DNA from: Tessaracoccus sp.
GTDB taxonomy: Bacteria > Actinomycetota > Actinomycetes > Propionibacteriales > Propionibacteriaceae
Assembly: GCF_016714275.1 (NCBI RefSeq)
Contig: NZ_JADJNP010000001.1
Span: forward strand, 1,674,001 to 1,738,000
Reading direction: 5' to 3'
Length of the DNA: 64,000 bases
In this document: piece by piece, positions 8,850-16,930 of the stretch
Layout: every line of letters begins with the position of its first letter
How positions within the stretch are numbered: position 1 is the first letter of the stretch
Translations under genes and position numbers: made by a program
The notes under the pieces: generated by a model
Told to the model about the DNA's origin: nothing
Seen by the model: the letters and a program-made list of their open reading frames with translations, nothing else
The model's database searches: none

Positions 8850-9542
8850 TCAGCGCAGCGGGTTGTCGAGCTGCGACAACCGCAGCAGGTGGCAGGTCGG
8901 ATAGGTCGGTGCGCAGACGACGAACACGGTGAACGTCACCTCGTGTTGCGAGGTGACCGGCTGCCCGTTCCAGACGCCTTCGCGGTGGCGGGTGCCCTCG
9001 ATCGTGACCGCGACCGTTCCAGGGGCGAGCTGTCCGGGCTGTGCCTGCTCGACGGCGTCGGCCCAGGCGTCGGGGATGTAGGCGGTGTCGATGGTGAGGT
9101 GCTGGGTGGTGGCGTACTGGCGCAGCTCGATCCAGGCGTCCCGGTTCGGCAGGTACGCGGCCACGTCGGAGGCGAGCCCGGCTTGTTCGTCTCCGCTGGG
9201 GTCACCGACCGCGAGGATCGCCGAGGTGTAGTCCAGCGGCCACAACCCCGAGGCGGTGTCCCACGAGAAGAGCGTGGACGCGACCCCCTGGGCGAACGTC
9301 GCCGGGTCGGCGGAACGCGGCACCGCCGGAACCCGCGGCGGCTCGGGCGTGCCCGGCGGCCACCGGGGCGGTGCCGTCGTGACCGGTCCTGGTTTCGGAT
9401 CGTCAGTGCTGGTGGCCGTGGTGCGGGGGCCGGTGAGAAGTCCGTAGATGCCGACGCCAGCCAGGAGCAGCAGGACGATACCGGCGGCGATGAGGGCGAC
9501 GAGTCGGCGACGATTCGAGGGATCAGGGGGTGCAGGGCTCAT
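8850..9542 (-). CDS. Membrane-anchored protein, possibly TcpC/VirB8-like
   Basis: This 230-residue protein has a single N-terminal transmembrane segment (RRRLVALIAAGIVLLLLAGV, residues 11-30), a Thr/Pro-rich linker, and an extracellular domain from about residue 75. Single-pass proteins of this size next to a LytM hydrolase in actinobacterial ICEs often have a TcpC/VirB8-type NTF2-like fold. I see nothing that contradicts that but cannot prove it. The gene starts at ATG 9542 and ends 12 bases before the hydrolase start. A copy of the recurring GTGCGCACCTGC motif lies immediately upstream of its start. Confidence 0.6.
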   Translation of the reverse strand: MSPAPPDPSNRRRLVALIAAGIVLLLLAGVGIYGLLTGPRTTATSTDDPKPGPVTTAPPRWPPGTPEPPRVPAVPRSADPATFAQGVASTLFSWDTASGLWPLDYTSAILAVGDPSGDEQAGLASDVAAYLPNRDAWIELRQYATTQHLTIDTAYIPDAWADAVEQAQPGQLAPGTVAVTIEGTRHREGVWNGQPVTSQHEVTFTVFVVCAPTYPTCHLLRLSQLDNPLR

Positions 9543-9547
9543 GCCGA

Positions 9548-9564
9548 GCAGGTGCGCACCCGCT
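9548..9564 (-). promoter_or_regulatory. Recurring intergenic transfer-gene motif
   Basis: On the minus strand this reads AGCGGGTGCGCACCTGC, ending only five bases before the ATG at 9542, where a ribosome site would be expected. It shares GTGCGCACCTGC exactly with the copy at 11,469-11,485. Confidence 0.45.
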
Positions 9565-9578
9565 GCCCGTGCCGGTGG

Positions 9579-10575
9579 TCAGAGTGCGCGCAGGCGTGGC
9601 CGCACGGCGGTGTCGTCGCGGGCGGCGTGGAGTGCGGCGGCGAAGCGGGTGGTGCCTTCGACGGTGGCGAGGAAGTTGTCGAACTGCTCGTCGGTCAGCT
9701 CGCGCGCGAGGGTGTCGGCGTCGTAGTGGGTCCACCAGTTGGCCAGTTCGCCCCAGGTCTGGACGAACGCCCGCACTGGGTACTGCACGGGCGGTGCGTC
9801 GTCGGGCACGAGCGGCTTGAGTCGCGGCTTGGGCTTCTTGCCCTTCTTCATGGCGTTGGCGCGTGCGACGGCATCCTCGGCGCGGGCGTGCATCGTCGCC
9901 TCACGCGCCTGCGCGGCGGTCTCGGCAGATTCGCGGATCGCTTGGTAGATCGGATGCACCGGATCGCCGGCCTCGATCCGCTCCAGCCCGGCGGCGGCCT
10001 CGGCGCGCAACGTCTCGGGCTGAGCGGGGTTGTTGGCGATGTCTTCGAGGTAGCCGATCTTCTCCAGTCTTGTACGACGCGCCGCCGGGGATCATCGCAG
10101 CGGCGAGTTCTCGTGCGTCGCCGAGTGCACCTGACGGTCCCGGAAATTTTCCGGGACCGTCATCACCTGGCTGGTTCTCGCTGCTGAACTGGGTTGCGGC
10201 CTTGCGGCGGGCGGCGTCTTCGGCCATGACCTGCTTGATCTCGCGGTAGAGACCGGCGGCTTCGAGCTGGGTGTAGGGCTTGTGGAGCATGTTGTCGTCC
10301 TGCTCGGCGAGGAGCTGCCCGAGCCGGTCCGACAGGCCGCTTCGCACCCACACGTTGACGGTGCGCCAGCCGAGCCGTTTGATGGCGGCGAGGCGTCGGG
10401 CTCCGCAGACGAGCACGCCGTCGATGGTGATGGTCAGCGGTTGCAGGAGGCCGTCGCGTTCGATGGACGCGGCCAGCGCGTCGATGTCGCCGAGGTCGGC
10501 GCGGTGCCGTGTGCCGACGAGGATCGAATCGACGGTGCGGTCGAGCTGGATGCTGCCGATCTGCGGCTCGGTCAC
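9579..10575 (-). pseudogene. ParB-like nuclease/partition protein, frameshifted near 10,066
   Basis: From ATG 10575 the first frame has a ParB/Srx-type N-terminal domain: VGTRHRADLGDIDALAASI, GLLQPLTI, CGARRLAAIKRLGW, then an EQDDNMLHKPYTQLEAAGLY block. At about 10,066 the frame changes. The continuation LEKIGYLEDIANNPAQPETL, AEAAAGLERIEAGD is in another frame and runs to a stop at 9579. The two pieces fit end to end, so one or two bases have been gained or lost. Family members regulate or maintain mobile elements. The break separates the ParB domain from the C-terminal half. A perfect-armed palindrome (10,132-10,162) lies inside the gene. It could be decay or a sequence error. Confidence 0.75.
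10132..10162. repeat. 31-bp palindrome with 14-bp arms inside the ParB-like gene
   Basis: TGACGGTCCCGGAA and TTCCGGGACCGTCA are perfect inverted arms around a 3-base centre. It encodes part of a GPGKFPGPSG segment that I recall as conserved in relatives. The site could be a parS-like binding site for the protein encoded around it, or an RNA hairpin. Confidence 0.6.
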
Positions 10576-11447
10576 GACGACTCACCGCCTCCACCACTCG
10601 GAGCGGCAAGTGCGAGCGCGAGGATCAGGTCGTCGTCGCGGAGCAGCAGGTCGAGGGTCTCGCCGAGCAGCAGCCGCAGCAGCACGCCGCGCCCGGTCGT
10701 GGTGGCCGCGTAGGCCGGGTGCGGGTTCCCGAGCAGTGCTTTGAGCAGGGCGGTCCAGGAGCGGCGCGGCAGATCGAGCAGTGCCCGGGCGTGGCGGTCG
10801 CGGCGGAGTGCCTCGTAGGCGGACTGGCGGGTGCCAGCCTTCATCAACGCGCCGCAGACGTGTTCCACCGAGGCACGGGCGGTGTCGGCGGGCCAGTCGA
10901 GCAGGCACAAGATCGCGATCGCATCCTCGGCCGCCGATCCGGCGGACATGCACGCCTGCGCCGACCCGAGAACGTCGCGGGGCTCGGTGTCGATGTCGGA
11001 GGGGTGGGTGTCGGTGGTGTGGAACGCGGGATGGTAGTCGGCCAGCGCGGTGTCGCGGTCGGAGAATCGTTCGGGGTCGTGGAACGCCGAGACGTGCGCG
11101 CGGCGGGCCTGGTGCACCGAGCAGAGCAGGCCTTGGGCGCGTTCCTCGTAGACGCAGGTGATCCGCACGGCGTGGGTGATGATCGCCCACGGGTCGTTGG
11201 CTTCGCGGGTCGAGCGGTACTGCATCGCGTCGAACGCCGCCGCGACGGCCTCCCAGGTGTCGAGCTTGTGCTTGCGTGCCAGTGCTCGGTACTTGTCGGC
11301 GGCGAACTCCATCAGGTCGCGGGCCACCGGGTCGTGAACCCAGGCATCCTCACCACCCTCATACAGCCGGATCAACAGGGCACGTAGCCCTTCGCTGGTC
11401 GTGAAGTCCTCAGCCGGTTCTGGAAAGCCGGTGGTGGTTGTGGTCAT
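10572..11447 (-). CDS. Conserved hypothetical ICE protein
   Basis: The product is 291 residues from ATG 11447, with a GGAGG leader nine bases upstream. It begins MTTTTTGFPEPAEDF. It is helical and soluble, with a block (KYRALARKHKLDTWEAVAAA) and later WAIITHAVRITCVYEERAQG. I recall similar proteins in actinobacterial ICEs beside ParB-like genes but know no function. The stop overlaps the ParB-like start by 4 bases (ATGA). This position suggests a role in replication, partition or control of the element rather than in the secretion channel itself. It is conserved-looking and intact. Confidence 0.6.
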   Translation of the reverse strand: MTTTTTGFPEPAEDFTTSEGLRALLIRLYEGGEDAWVHDPVARDLMEFAADKYRALARKHKLDTWEAVAAAFDAMQYRSTREANDPWAIITHAVRITCVYEERAQGLLCSVHQARRAHVSAFHDPERFSDRDTALADYHPAFHTTDTHPSDIDTEPRDVLGSAQACMSAGSAAEDAIAILCLLDWPADTARASVEHVCGALMKAGTRQSAYEALRRDRHARALLDLPRRSWTALLKALLGNPHPAYAATTTGRGVLLRLLLGETLDLLLRDDDLILALALAAPSGGGGESS

Positions 11448-11468
11448 GGTGTCGGCACCTCCTGGCAG

Positions 11469-11485
11469 GCAGGTGCGCACTCGCT
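11469..11485 (-). promoter_or_regulatory. Recurring intergenic transfer-gene motif
   Basis: On the minus strand this reads AGCGAGTGCGCACCTGC, followed by CTGCCAGGAGG. It lies about 20 bases before the ATG at 11447. In frame it would encode a short VRTC-type leader. Confidence 0.45.
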
Positions 11486-11539
11486 CCCACGAGCGCGTCC
11501 TCCTGCCGATGCCGTCGGGGTCATGACCTGTCACCACGC

Positions 11540-11950
11540 TCAGCTCATCGAGACCCCGGACCGGGACACCTGCCGGGTCTGCGGGGCGGTGCTGCGGCCA
11601 AACGCTGAGATCGGCGGCAGCCGCCGGGCACGGTCCCCGAGGCGACGGACACCGGCACCGATCGGGGTGCGGGTGCGGCGTGCCAGCTCGGCCTGGAAGT
11701 CCAGACCACGCCCGGCGGCGTGTGCCGAGTGTCGGGCGATCAGGTCGGTCGGGCGCACCCACTCCACGCCCCGACCGCGAACGATCGCGTGCTGCTTGTC
11801 CTCGCGGGCGACCTGCGCGGCCCGCACCGCCTCCGGTGCCGTCGCTGCTTCCAGAGGCTCGGGACGCTCGCGCGGCTCGCTGGGCACCGGGCGCGCTGGA
11901 TCGGGCAGGTTCGTGTCGTGGTGCTGCTGGGGGTTGTCGGTGGTGTTCAT
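11540..11950 (-). CDS. Small conserved hypothetical ICE protein
   Basis: This 136-residue, highly charged protein begins MNTTDNPQQHHDTNL and contains VEWVRPTDLIARHSAHAAGR followed by an Arg-rich segment. The start ATG overlaps the stop of the DUF2637-like gene as ATGA. I recall the WVRPTDLI block from hypothetical proteins of actinobacterial ICEs, with no assigned function. The basic C-terminal half might bind nucleic acid, but that is a guess. Confidence 0.5.
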   Translation of the reverse strand: MNTTDNPQQHHDTNLPDPARPVPSEPRERPEPLEAATAPEAVRAAQVAREDKQHAIVRGRGVEWVRPTDLIARHSAHAAGRGLDFQAELARRTRTPIGAGVRRLGDRARRLPPISAFGRSTAPQTRQVSRSGVSMS

Positions 11951-12633
11951 GGGGTCGTCTCCTCCCGCTCGTCGGCGGTGTCGGTTGTGCCGGTCAGGTG
12001 CGCGACGGCGAACCAGCGGCCCACCGTCGAGGGATGCACGCCCAGCTCGCGGGCGATCCTTTTGTTCGACCAGCCGGCCTCCCGCAGTTCCCAGCCCCGA
12101 GCCCGCCGATCCGCCGCCGTGCTGCCGTCGTCAGGAGTGCTCAGGTCTAGGTCGCCGGAGGGCAGCGCGTGCGTGGCTTCGCCCGGCGACCGCCGGGAAC
12201 GACGCGACAGCCGGGCCTCCGGCCTGGTCTCGGGAGTGCGGGTCAGGATGACGGTGAGGTGGGTGATCGCGAGCAGCACGACAGGCGGGACGGCGGCGAC
12301 GGATGCGGCGAGGATGCGTGGCACGTCGGCGTCTGCGGCGACGACGGCGTGGATGGCGTTCGCCGTCACCGAGACGAGCGCGCCGCCGACCAGCAGCGCC
12401 CACGGATACCAGGCCGAACGCTGCCCGGCGAGAGCGACGACGGCGACCGTGGCGACGACGATGATGCCGTCCACGATCAGCGGCCAGGCCCACGCCTGCC
12501 CGGCCCCGATCCCAGAGCGTGCGGCGAGATCGGCCAGCGAGGTGAAGGACAGCCAGAACGCGCCAGCGGCGATGAACACCGTCCCGGCGACCGCCGTCAA
12601 CGCGGCCCAACGTCGCGCCTTGACCTCACGCAT
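11947..12633 (-). CDS. DUF2637-like membrane protein with C-terminal helix-turn-helix
   Basis: The 228-residue protein starts MREVKARRWAALTA and has four hydrophobic segments in residues 10-120. It ends with a helix-turn-helix (AGWSNKRIARELGVHPSTVG, about residues 190-215). This matches DUF2637 proteins of actinobacterial plasmids, which are related to Spd spread proteins. The ATG at 12633 overlaps the primase stop as TGATG. A membrane-tethered DNA-binding protein could link element DNA to the envelope during transfer. That role is inferred, not shown by the sequence. Confidence 0.7.
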   Translation of the reverse strand: MREVKARRWAALTAVAGTVFIAAGAFWLSFTSLADLAARSGIGAGQAWAWPLIVDGIIVVATVAVVALAGQRSAWYPWALLVGGALVSVTANAIHAVVAADADVPRILAASVAAVPPVVLLAITHLTVILTRTPETRPEARLSRRSRRSPGEATHALPSGDLDLSTPDDGSTAADRRARGWELREAGWSNKRIARELGVHPSTVGRWFAVAHLTGTTDTADEREETTP

Positions 12634-13564
12634 CACAGGCCCGCCCGCCCCGACACGGCCGATGGCGTGTTCCCGGCGCGGTCGCACCACCGATCCCTGC
12701 TCCGCGTCCCGCCGTGCGACGGGCCTTCGGAGGTGGGCTGGGTGGCACGGTAGGCGGAGCGCACCGTCGTGGTGATCTCGCGATCACTCAGGCCCACCGA
12801 CTGCGCCGCGGCACCCAGAGCATCGAGCGCGTCACCTGGTGAGATGCCGTTCTCCGCGAGGCGGCAGGCGGCCCAGAACAGCGAGCGGTTCCGTTCGCCC
12901 TCACCGCGCCCGGCGACCCATGCGCCCAGTCGTTCAGCATCCACACCCACCTGGCCGGTGCTGGGTCGTGCGGGGGCCACGGGGCGTGGGTCGAGGAAGT
13001 CCCGCAACCGGACCGCGTCCACGGGGCCGACCGAGTGCGCAGCGAGGTCGGCGACCCGGTACCGCTTCACGCTGCCGTCGATAATCCGTTGGGAGGGAGG
13101 GGCGATGATGTAGCCACCATCGCCCCGGAAATCGACCCCCGCGGCGGCGGCCTGCCACGACCGCTGCTCCCTGCCCGGCGTCGCCGGGAAGTACGCGTGC
13201 GTACCACCGGTTGGGGTGCGCACCAGCAGACCCGCTCCGCTGACGAGCCCCGCGTCAGCAGCGCGCTTCCATGCCACGCGGCCATCGGTAGGCCCGTGGA
13301 CATCGACATCCACCACGACGACACCGGATGTGGCGCCGGTCGGGATGCCGATGTTCGCGTTCGGGGTGCGCGACCACCACGCGGCGACCTGCGCGGGTCG
13401 CTGCTCGCGTCGAGGAACCCGCGGCGGGTCAGCGGACGCTTCCCCCCGGGCAGGCACGGGAACACGGGCACGCCCGCCGAAGCGAGGCTGCGCGCCGCCA
13501 CCGGGAGGCTCGGTGAACCATCCGCGCGAATCAGCGCGGCAAGGACATCGAATGGGTCGGGCAT
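12633..13564 (-). pseudogene. Bifunctional DNA primase/polymerase (Prim-Pol), frameshifted near 13,394
   Basis: From ATG 13564 the frame reads MPDPFDVLAALIRADG, then GVPVFPCLPGGKRPLT, a typical archaeo-eukaryotic primase-polymerase N-terminus. After GFLDASSDP the frame changes and continues AQVAAWWSRTPNANIGIPTG, VVVVDVDVHGP, GVDFRGDGGYIIAPPS to a stop at 12633. The DVDVHG residues are the metal-binding acidic pair of this family. Adding one C to the CCC run at the break would restore one frame of about 311 residues. Such enzymes prime or copy the transferred strand. The ATG overlaps the ArdC stop as TGATG. The gene is either inactivated or affected by a homopolymer miscall. Confidence 0.8.
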
Positions 13565-14652
13565 CACAGCCCCCGCCCCGCCAGCACCGGCACACCCGAC
13601 GGACGCTCCCGCTCCGCCGACGGCGCGGGAGACGCCGCCTGCTTCACGGCGGCCGAGCCGCGCGCGGGTGTGTCGCGTTCGAGTCCGGGTGGGGTGCCGT
13701 CGCCGATCTGGAGGGTGTCGAGCTGGTCGAGGATCGTCAGCGCGGTCTTGCGGACGCGTTCGCCGGTGGCCTGCACCACCTGGGCGGGCTCTTGGCCGTC
13801 CACGCGGGCGGCCCAGGTCGAGACGTACGGGATCGTGTACCCGGCGGTGTCCATGCCGTGCGCGGCACCGATCATCAGCGCGACGGACTCGGCTTCGACC
13901 TCGCGGATGCCGCGATGCTGCCGGGCTTCCTCGTCGTCGGGATCGTGCATCACCACGTGCGCCAGTTCGTGCGCGAGGGTCTTGACCTGCGCGGCAGGGT
14001 CCATGTTCTCCCGCACCGCGACCGTGCGCGCCTCGTAGTCGGTCATGCCGTTCGCGCCGGAGATCATCCCCTCGTGCGGCACCCGCAGCACCTCGAACCC
14101 CGCGCCGCGAATCTGCCCGGCCAACCCCTCCCACAGCCCCGCAGGTGCTTCACCTTCCAGCAGCGTCGGAGCGGGCGGAACTGGCAATGGTTCTCCGTCG
14201 GTCTGGGAGGCATCCCACACGTAGGCCGGGCGCGCTCCGACCATCCGCGAGCGCACCACCTCGCCGGCCTTCGGCTTCTCCCTCGGCCCGAGCCGCCGCC
14301 ACGAGTTCGGATCGGCAGGATTGGACGAGGCGAACCGGCCCGTCACGGGCGCGAAGATCATGTAGCCCGGCTGGCCCTTCATCACCTGCCGCCCGAGCCC
14401 CTGCCACTGCCGGTACCCGGCAACCAGAGTCGGGAAGGGCTCCGGCACCCGGCCCGCCTCGAACGCCGCCTCGTGCTGCACCCAGATCAGCATCGTGTTG
14501 TTGAACGACCGCGACCGGAACCGTGCCGCGAAGGCCAGCGCCTGCCGCCAGTCGTCACCCGAGACCAGCGACTCGACCGCGCCGGTCAGCTTCTCGTGCA
14601 GCTCGTCGAGCTTCGCCTCTCGCGCCGCGCGGGCGTCCTCGTTCGATGCCAT
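13564..14652 (-). CDS. ArdC-like antirestriction protein (ssDNA-binding domain plus metallopeptidase)
   Basis: The 362-residue product has an N-terminal block (WRQALAFAARFRSRSFNN, TMLIWVQ) typical of the ArdC ssDNA-binding domain. A zinc metallopeptidase motif, HELAHVVMH, follows near residue 226, with a downstream EVEAES helix that would supply the third metal ligand. ArdC proteins coat incoming single-stranded DNA and protect it from restriction in the recipient. I chose ATG 14652 because a GGAGG leader lies seven bases upstream; a longer frame to 14751 is probably untranslated. It is the promoter-proximal gene of the minus-strand transfer operon and faces a palindromic operator array. Relevance to the BREX cargo is discussed in the findings. 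Confidence 0.82.
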   Translation of the reverse strand: MASNEDARAAREAKLDELHEKLTGAVESLVSGDDWRQALAFAARFRSRSFNNTMLIWVQHEAAFEAGRVPEPFPTLVAGYRQWQGLGRQVMKGQPGYMIFAPVTGRFASSNPADPNSWRRLGPREKPKAGEVVRSRMVGARPAYVWDASQTDGEPLPVPPAPTLLEGEAPAGLWEGLAGQIRGAGFEVLRVPHEGMISGANGMTDYEARTVAVRENMDPAAQVKTLAHELAHVVMHDPDDEEARQHRGIREVEAESVALMIGAAHGMDTAGYTIPYVSTWAARVDGQEPAQVVQATGERVRKTALTILDQLDTLQIGDGTPPGLERDTPARGSAAVKQAASPAPSAERERPSGVPVLAGRGL

Positions 14653-14707
14653 GCTCCGGCCTCCTCTTCGGCGGGCCGCGCCAAGATTGCGCGCGGCGGT
14701 ACACCTG

Positions 14708-14730
14708 GCAGGTAGGCGCGAACACCCGCG
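14708..14730 (-). promoter_or_regulatory. Variant of the recurring intergenic transfer-gene motif
   Basis: The minus strand carries GCGCCTACCTGCCAGG about 55 bases before the ArdC start. It shares ACCTGCCAGG with the site before the relaxase gene (38,773-38,782). Confidence 0.4.
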
Positions 14731-14796
14731 CCCGGACCGTGAGCTGGACATCGTTCACCTCCCTGAGGCAGCCCGAGCCGAGACCGGGACGCAGCA

Positions 14797-14901
14797 TTGA
14801 GCATGCTCAAAATGTCCTGGAGTCCTGTTCTAACACCGACCGTTGAGCATGCGCAAGCCTTGATTTGTGCATGCTCAACGAGTAGGTTTGAGCATGCACA
14901 A
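14797..14901. promoter_or_regulatory. Array of four 14-bp palindromic operators, consensus TTGAGCATGCNCAA
   Basis: Four sites lie in the divergent intergenic region: 14,797-14,810 (TTGAGCATGCTCAA, perfect), 14,843-14,856 (TTGAGCATGCGCAA), 14,865-14,878 (TTGTGCATGCTCAA) and 14,888-14,901 (TTGAGCATGCACAA). Start-to-start spacings are 46, 22 and 23 bases, near two or four helical turns, so bound dimers would sit on the same DNA face. The array lies between the ArdC-led transfer operon and the regulator gene at 14,964. Control of both directions by that regulator is the simplest reading. Apart from these sites and the variant motif at 14,708-14,730, I see nothing in 14,653-14,963. Confidence 0.8.
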
Positions 14902-14963
14902 CCACCCTCCGGGGTGGATCACATGGATGCCTTGCCCGTCGCGAAGGGAAGGGGGTCACCGTT

Positions 14964-15395
14964 ATGACCGAAGACGAGAGCCAGGCTGCGGCCGAAGACC
15001 TCGCCAAGCGTCTGCGGCTCCTGATGGATGTCGCCGTCGCCGAGTCCGGCACGGAACCGACCTACTCGCAGATCGCCGACTACCTCCGCGAACGAGGCAC
15101 CAACCTGTCGCGGTCGCGCTGGACGTACATGGTCAACGGCCACCGCTACGTCCAAGACCCCGCCGTCTTCGAGGGGCTGGCCGCGTTCTTCGGCGTGGAC
15201 GCCGCGTTCCTGCTCGGTGAGAACGGTGCCGCTACCCCCGAGAAGGTCTCAGCGCAGCTCGATCTGGTTCGGTCCATGCGGGCAGCGAAGGTGAAGTCCT
15301 ACGCAGCGCGCACACTCGGCGACATCTCGCCGAAAGCACTCAATGCCATCACCAAGTTCCTGGACGAGGAAATGACACACATGCCCGAGCACTGA
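14964..15395 (+). CDS. XRE-like transcriptional regulator of the element
   Basis: This 143-residue protein carries a helix-turn-helix-like segment around YSQIADYLRERGTNLSRSRW (residues 32-51), followed by AAFFGVDAAFLLGENG, a common tail of XRE-type repressors. The start ATG has an AAGGGGG leader. It is the first gene rightward of four TTGAGCATGCNCAA operators and is followed by an ImmA/IrrE-like peptidase gene. In ICEs such as ICEBs1, an XRE repressor paired with an ImmA protease controls excision and transfer. By analogy this pair may hold the transfer operon silent and release it on a signal. The analogy is inference from gene order and motifs. Confidence 0.75.
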   Translation: MTEDESQAAAEDLAKRLRLLMDVAVAESGTEPTYSQIADYLRERGTNLSRSRWTYMVNGHRYVQDPAVFEGLAAFFGVDAAFLLGENGAATPEKVSAQLDLVRSMRAAKVKSYAARTLGDISPKALNAITKFLDEEMTHMPEH

Positions 15396-15456
15396 CCGGT
15401 ACCGCACGACACGGAGCCGATACCGGTCTCTGCTCCCCACAGACAAGGGGCGAACC

Positions 15457-15921
15457 GTGAATATCGAACAGACCGTATCGGCGGCCGTCGCGGGCCTTCA
15501 TCTCGGCAACACTTTCACCTTCGACAACCTCCGCCACACCGTCCAAGACCGGCGGCACCGGCGGCTCCGCATCGTCGAACTCGCAGACCTCGACGCCCAC
15601 GACGGCCTTTGCGCGGCATTGCTCTCCACCGACGCCGAAGACTTCGTGCTCCACGCCCGCAGCGACTCCGCACTCCATCGCCAGCAGTTCGTGCTCCACG
15701 AGCTTGCTCACATGATCCTCGGGCACTGCGACGGCGACGACTGCGCCGTCGAGGAAGCACTGCTGCCCAACATCCCGCCGTACACCCGCGCACGCCTGCT
15801 CACTCGGCAAGACCTCGACAGCGAAACCGAGATTGCCGCCGAGTCCCTCGCCGACCGGCTCGCCGCCGGCATCCGAGGATCGGTGTTCGCCGAGACGGCC
15901 TACTCGGAGGTCTTCGGATGA
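15457..15921 (+). CDS. ImmA/IrrE-like metallopeptidase
   Basis: The 154-residue product contains HELAHMILGH at residues 81-90, a HEXXH zinc site typical of ImmA/IrrE peptidases, with a downstream glutamate-rich helix (SETEIAAESLADRLA) likely to give the third ligand. In known systems these enzymes cleave a partner XRE repressor. The partner here would be the preceding gene, 60 bases upstream. The stop overlaps the next start as ATGA. The protein has no DNA-binding domain of its own, unlike the XRE-ImmA fusion at 47,568-48,725. Confidence 0.8.
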   Translation: MNIEQTVSAAVAGLHLGNTFTFDNLRHTVQDRRHRRLRIVELADLDAHDGLCAALLSTDAEDFVLHARSDSALHRQQFVLHELAHMILGHCDGDDCAVEEALLPNIPPYTRARLLTRQDLDSETEIAAESLADRLAAGIRGSVFAETAYSEVFG

Positions 15922-16930
15922 TCCAGACGCTCGTCGCGACGCTCATGTGGGCGCTCGTGGCGAGCCTGCTCATCTTCCGCCGCAAACGCACCGACCGCAG
16001 CATCACCTACGCCGCGATCACCATCGCCATCGCGATGACCCTGAACGTCGATGGCATCTACACGGTCGTCGATCCGCGCCTCGGCGGCACGAACATCGCG
16101 ACGCTGATCGCGGACGCGCTCCTGATGACCGGGCTGTTCTTCCTCGGGCGCGGCGTCATGAAGTCCGGCGAGTACCGGCCCAGGTTCGTCCGCGCCGCCG
16201 TCAGCGCACCCATGTCCTGCTCATCGCGCTACTCGCGATCACCGCATCGTTCCTGTTCATCGACCGCGGCACCACCACCACACGATTCATGAGCGACCTC
16301 GGCGCACAGCCAGCAGCAGCGGTCTACTCAATCATCAACTTCAGCTACGGAGCACTCGTCATCGCGACGATGCTCGTCCTCGCAGCCCGGCAGTATCGGC
16401 ACAGCGCCGGCATCCAGCGCCTCCCCGCCGCGCTGCTCAGCCTGGGATCGGCGTTCGGTGTCACGCTCTGCCTCGCCGTAATCGTCATGGACATCGCCCA
16501 CGCCGCCGACCACCTCGACCTCATGCACGTCATCCAGGCCGCCTACGATCCGCTGTCCGTCCTCACTTTCGTTTTCCTCTGCGCCGGGTTCGCGGTCCAG
16601 CCCGCCGTCCGCCGAGCCCAGCACCGCGCCCGACGACGGAACACGATCTCGTTCACGGCGCAGCTGGAGCCGCTCTGGCTCCGAGCGACACGCGCGCGAC
16701 CCGGGCTGAGCCAGGCCGACCCCCTCGCCGCCAACAGCGAAGACCCCGAAGGACACCTCCACCGAGTGATCGTCGAAATCCGCGACGCGATGATCGACCC
16801 CCGCATCACCTTCGACATCAGCACCGACGACCGCGACCTACTCGAACGCGCCGAGAGCCACCTCGTCGGAAGCGATAGCGCCCTCGCAGCGACCTTGCCC
16901 GTTCCCGACGTTGAGGAGCGTGGAGCGTGA
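15918..16930 (+). pseudogene. Polytopic membrane protein (MAB_1171c/DUF6545-like), frameshifted near 16,205
   Basis: From ATG 15918 the frame reads MIQTLVATLMWALVASLLIF and RSITYAAITIAIAMTLNVDG, with at least three transmembrane segments. At about 16,205 it loses sense. The continuation HVLLIALLAITASFLFIDRG, VYSIINFSYGALVIATMLVL and a cytoplasmic tail (EDPEGHLHRVIVEIRDAM) lies in another frame, ending at 16930. One lost base fits. The overall plan of about seven helices plus a C-terminal helical domain reminds me of MAB_1171c-type putative transporters, which I recall beside XRE and ImmA genes. The function is unknown. Confidence 0.65.

Noticed and set aside
11523..12251. Plus-strand frame starting with a short CHH...CRVC zinc-like segment
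   Set aside because: The first 30 residues look attractive, but the rest is Arg-rich antisense of two overlapping minus-strand genes.
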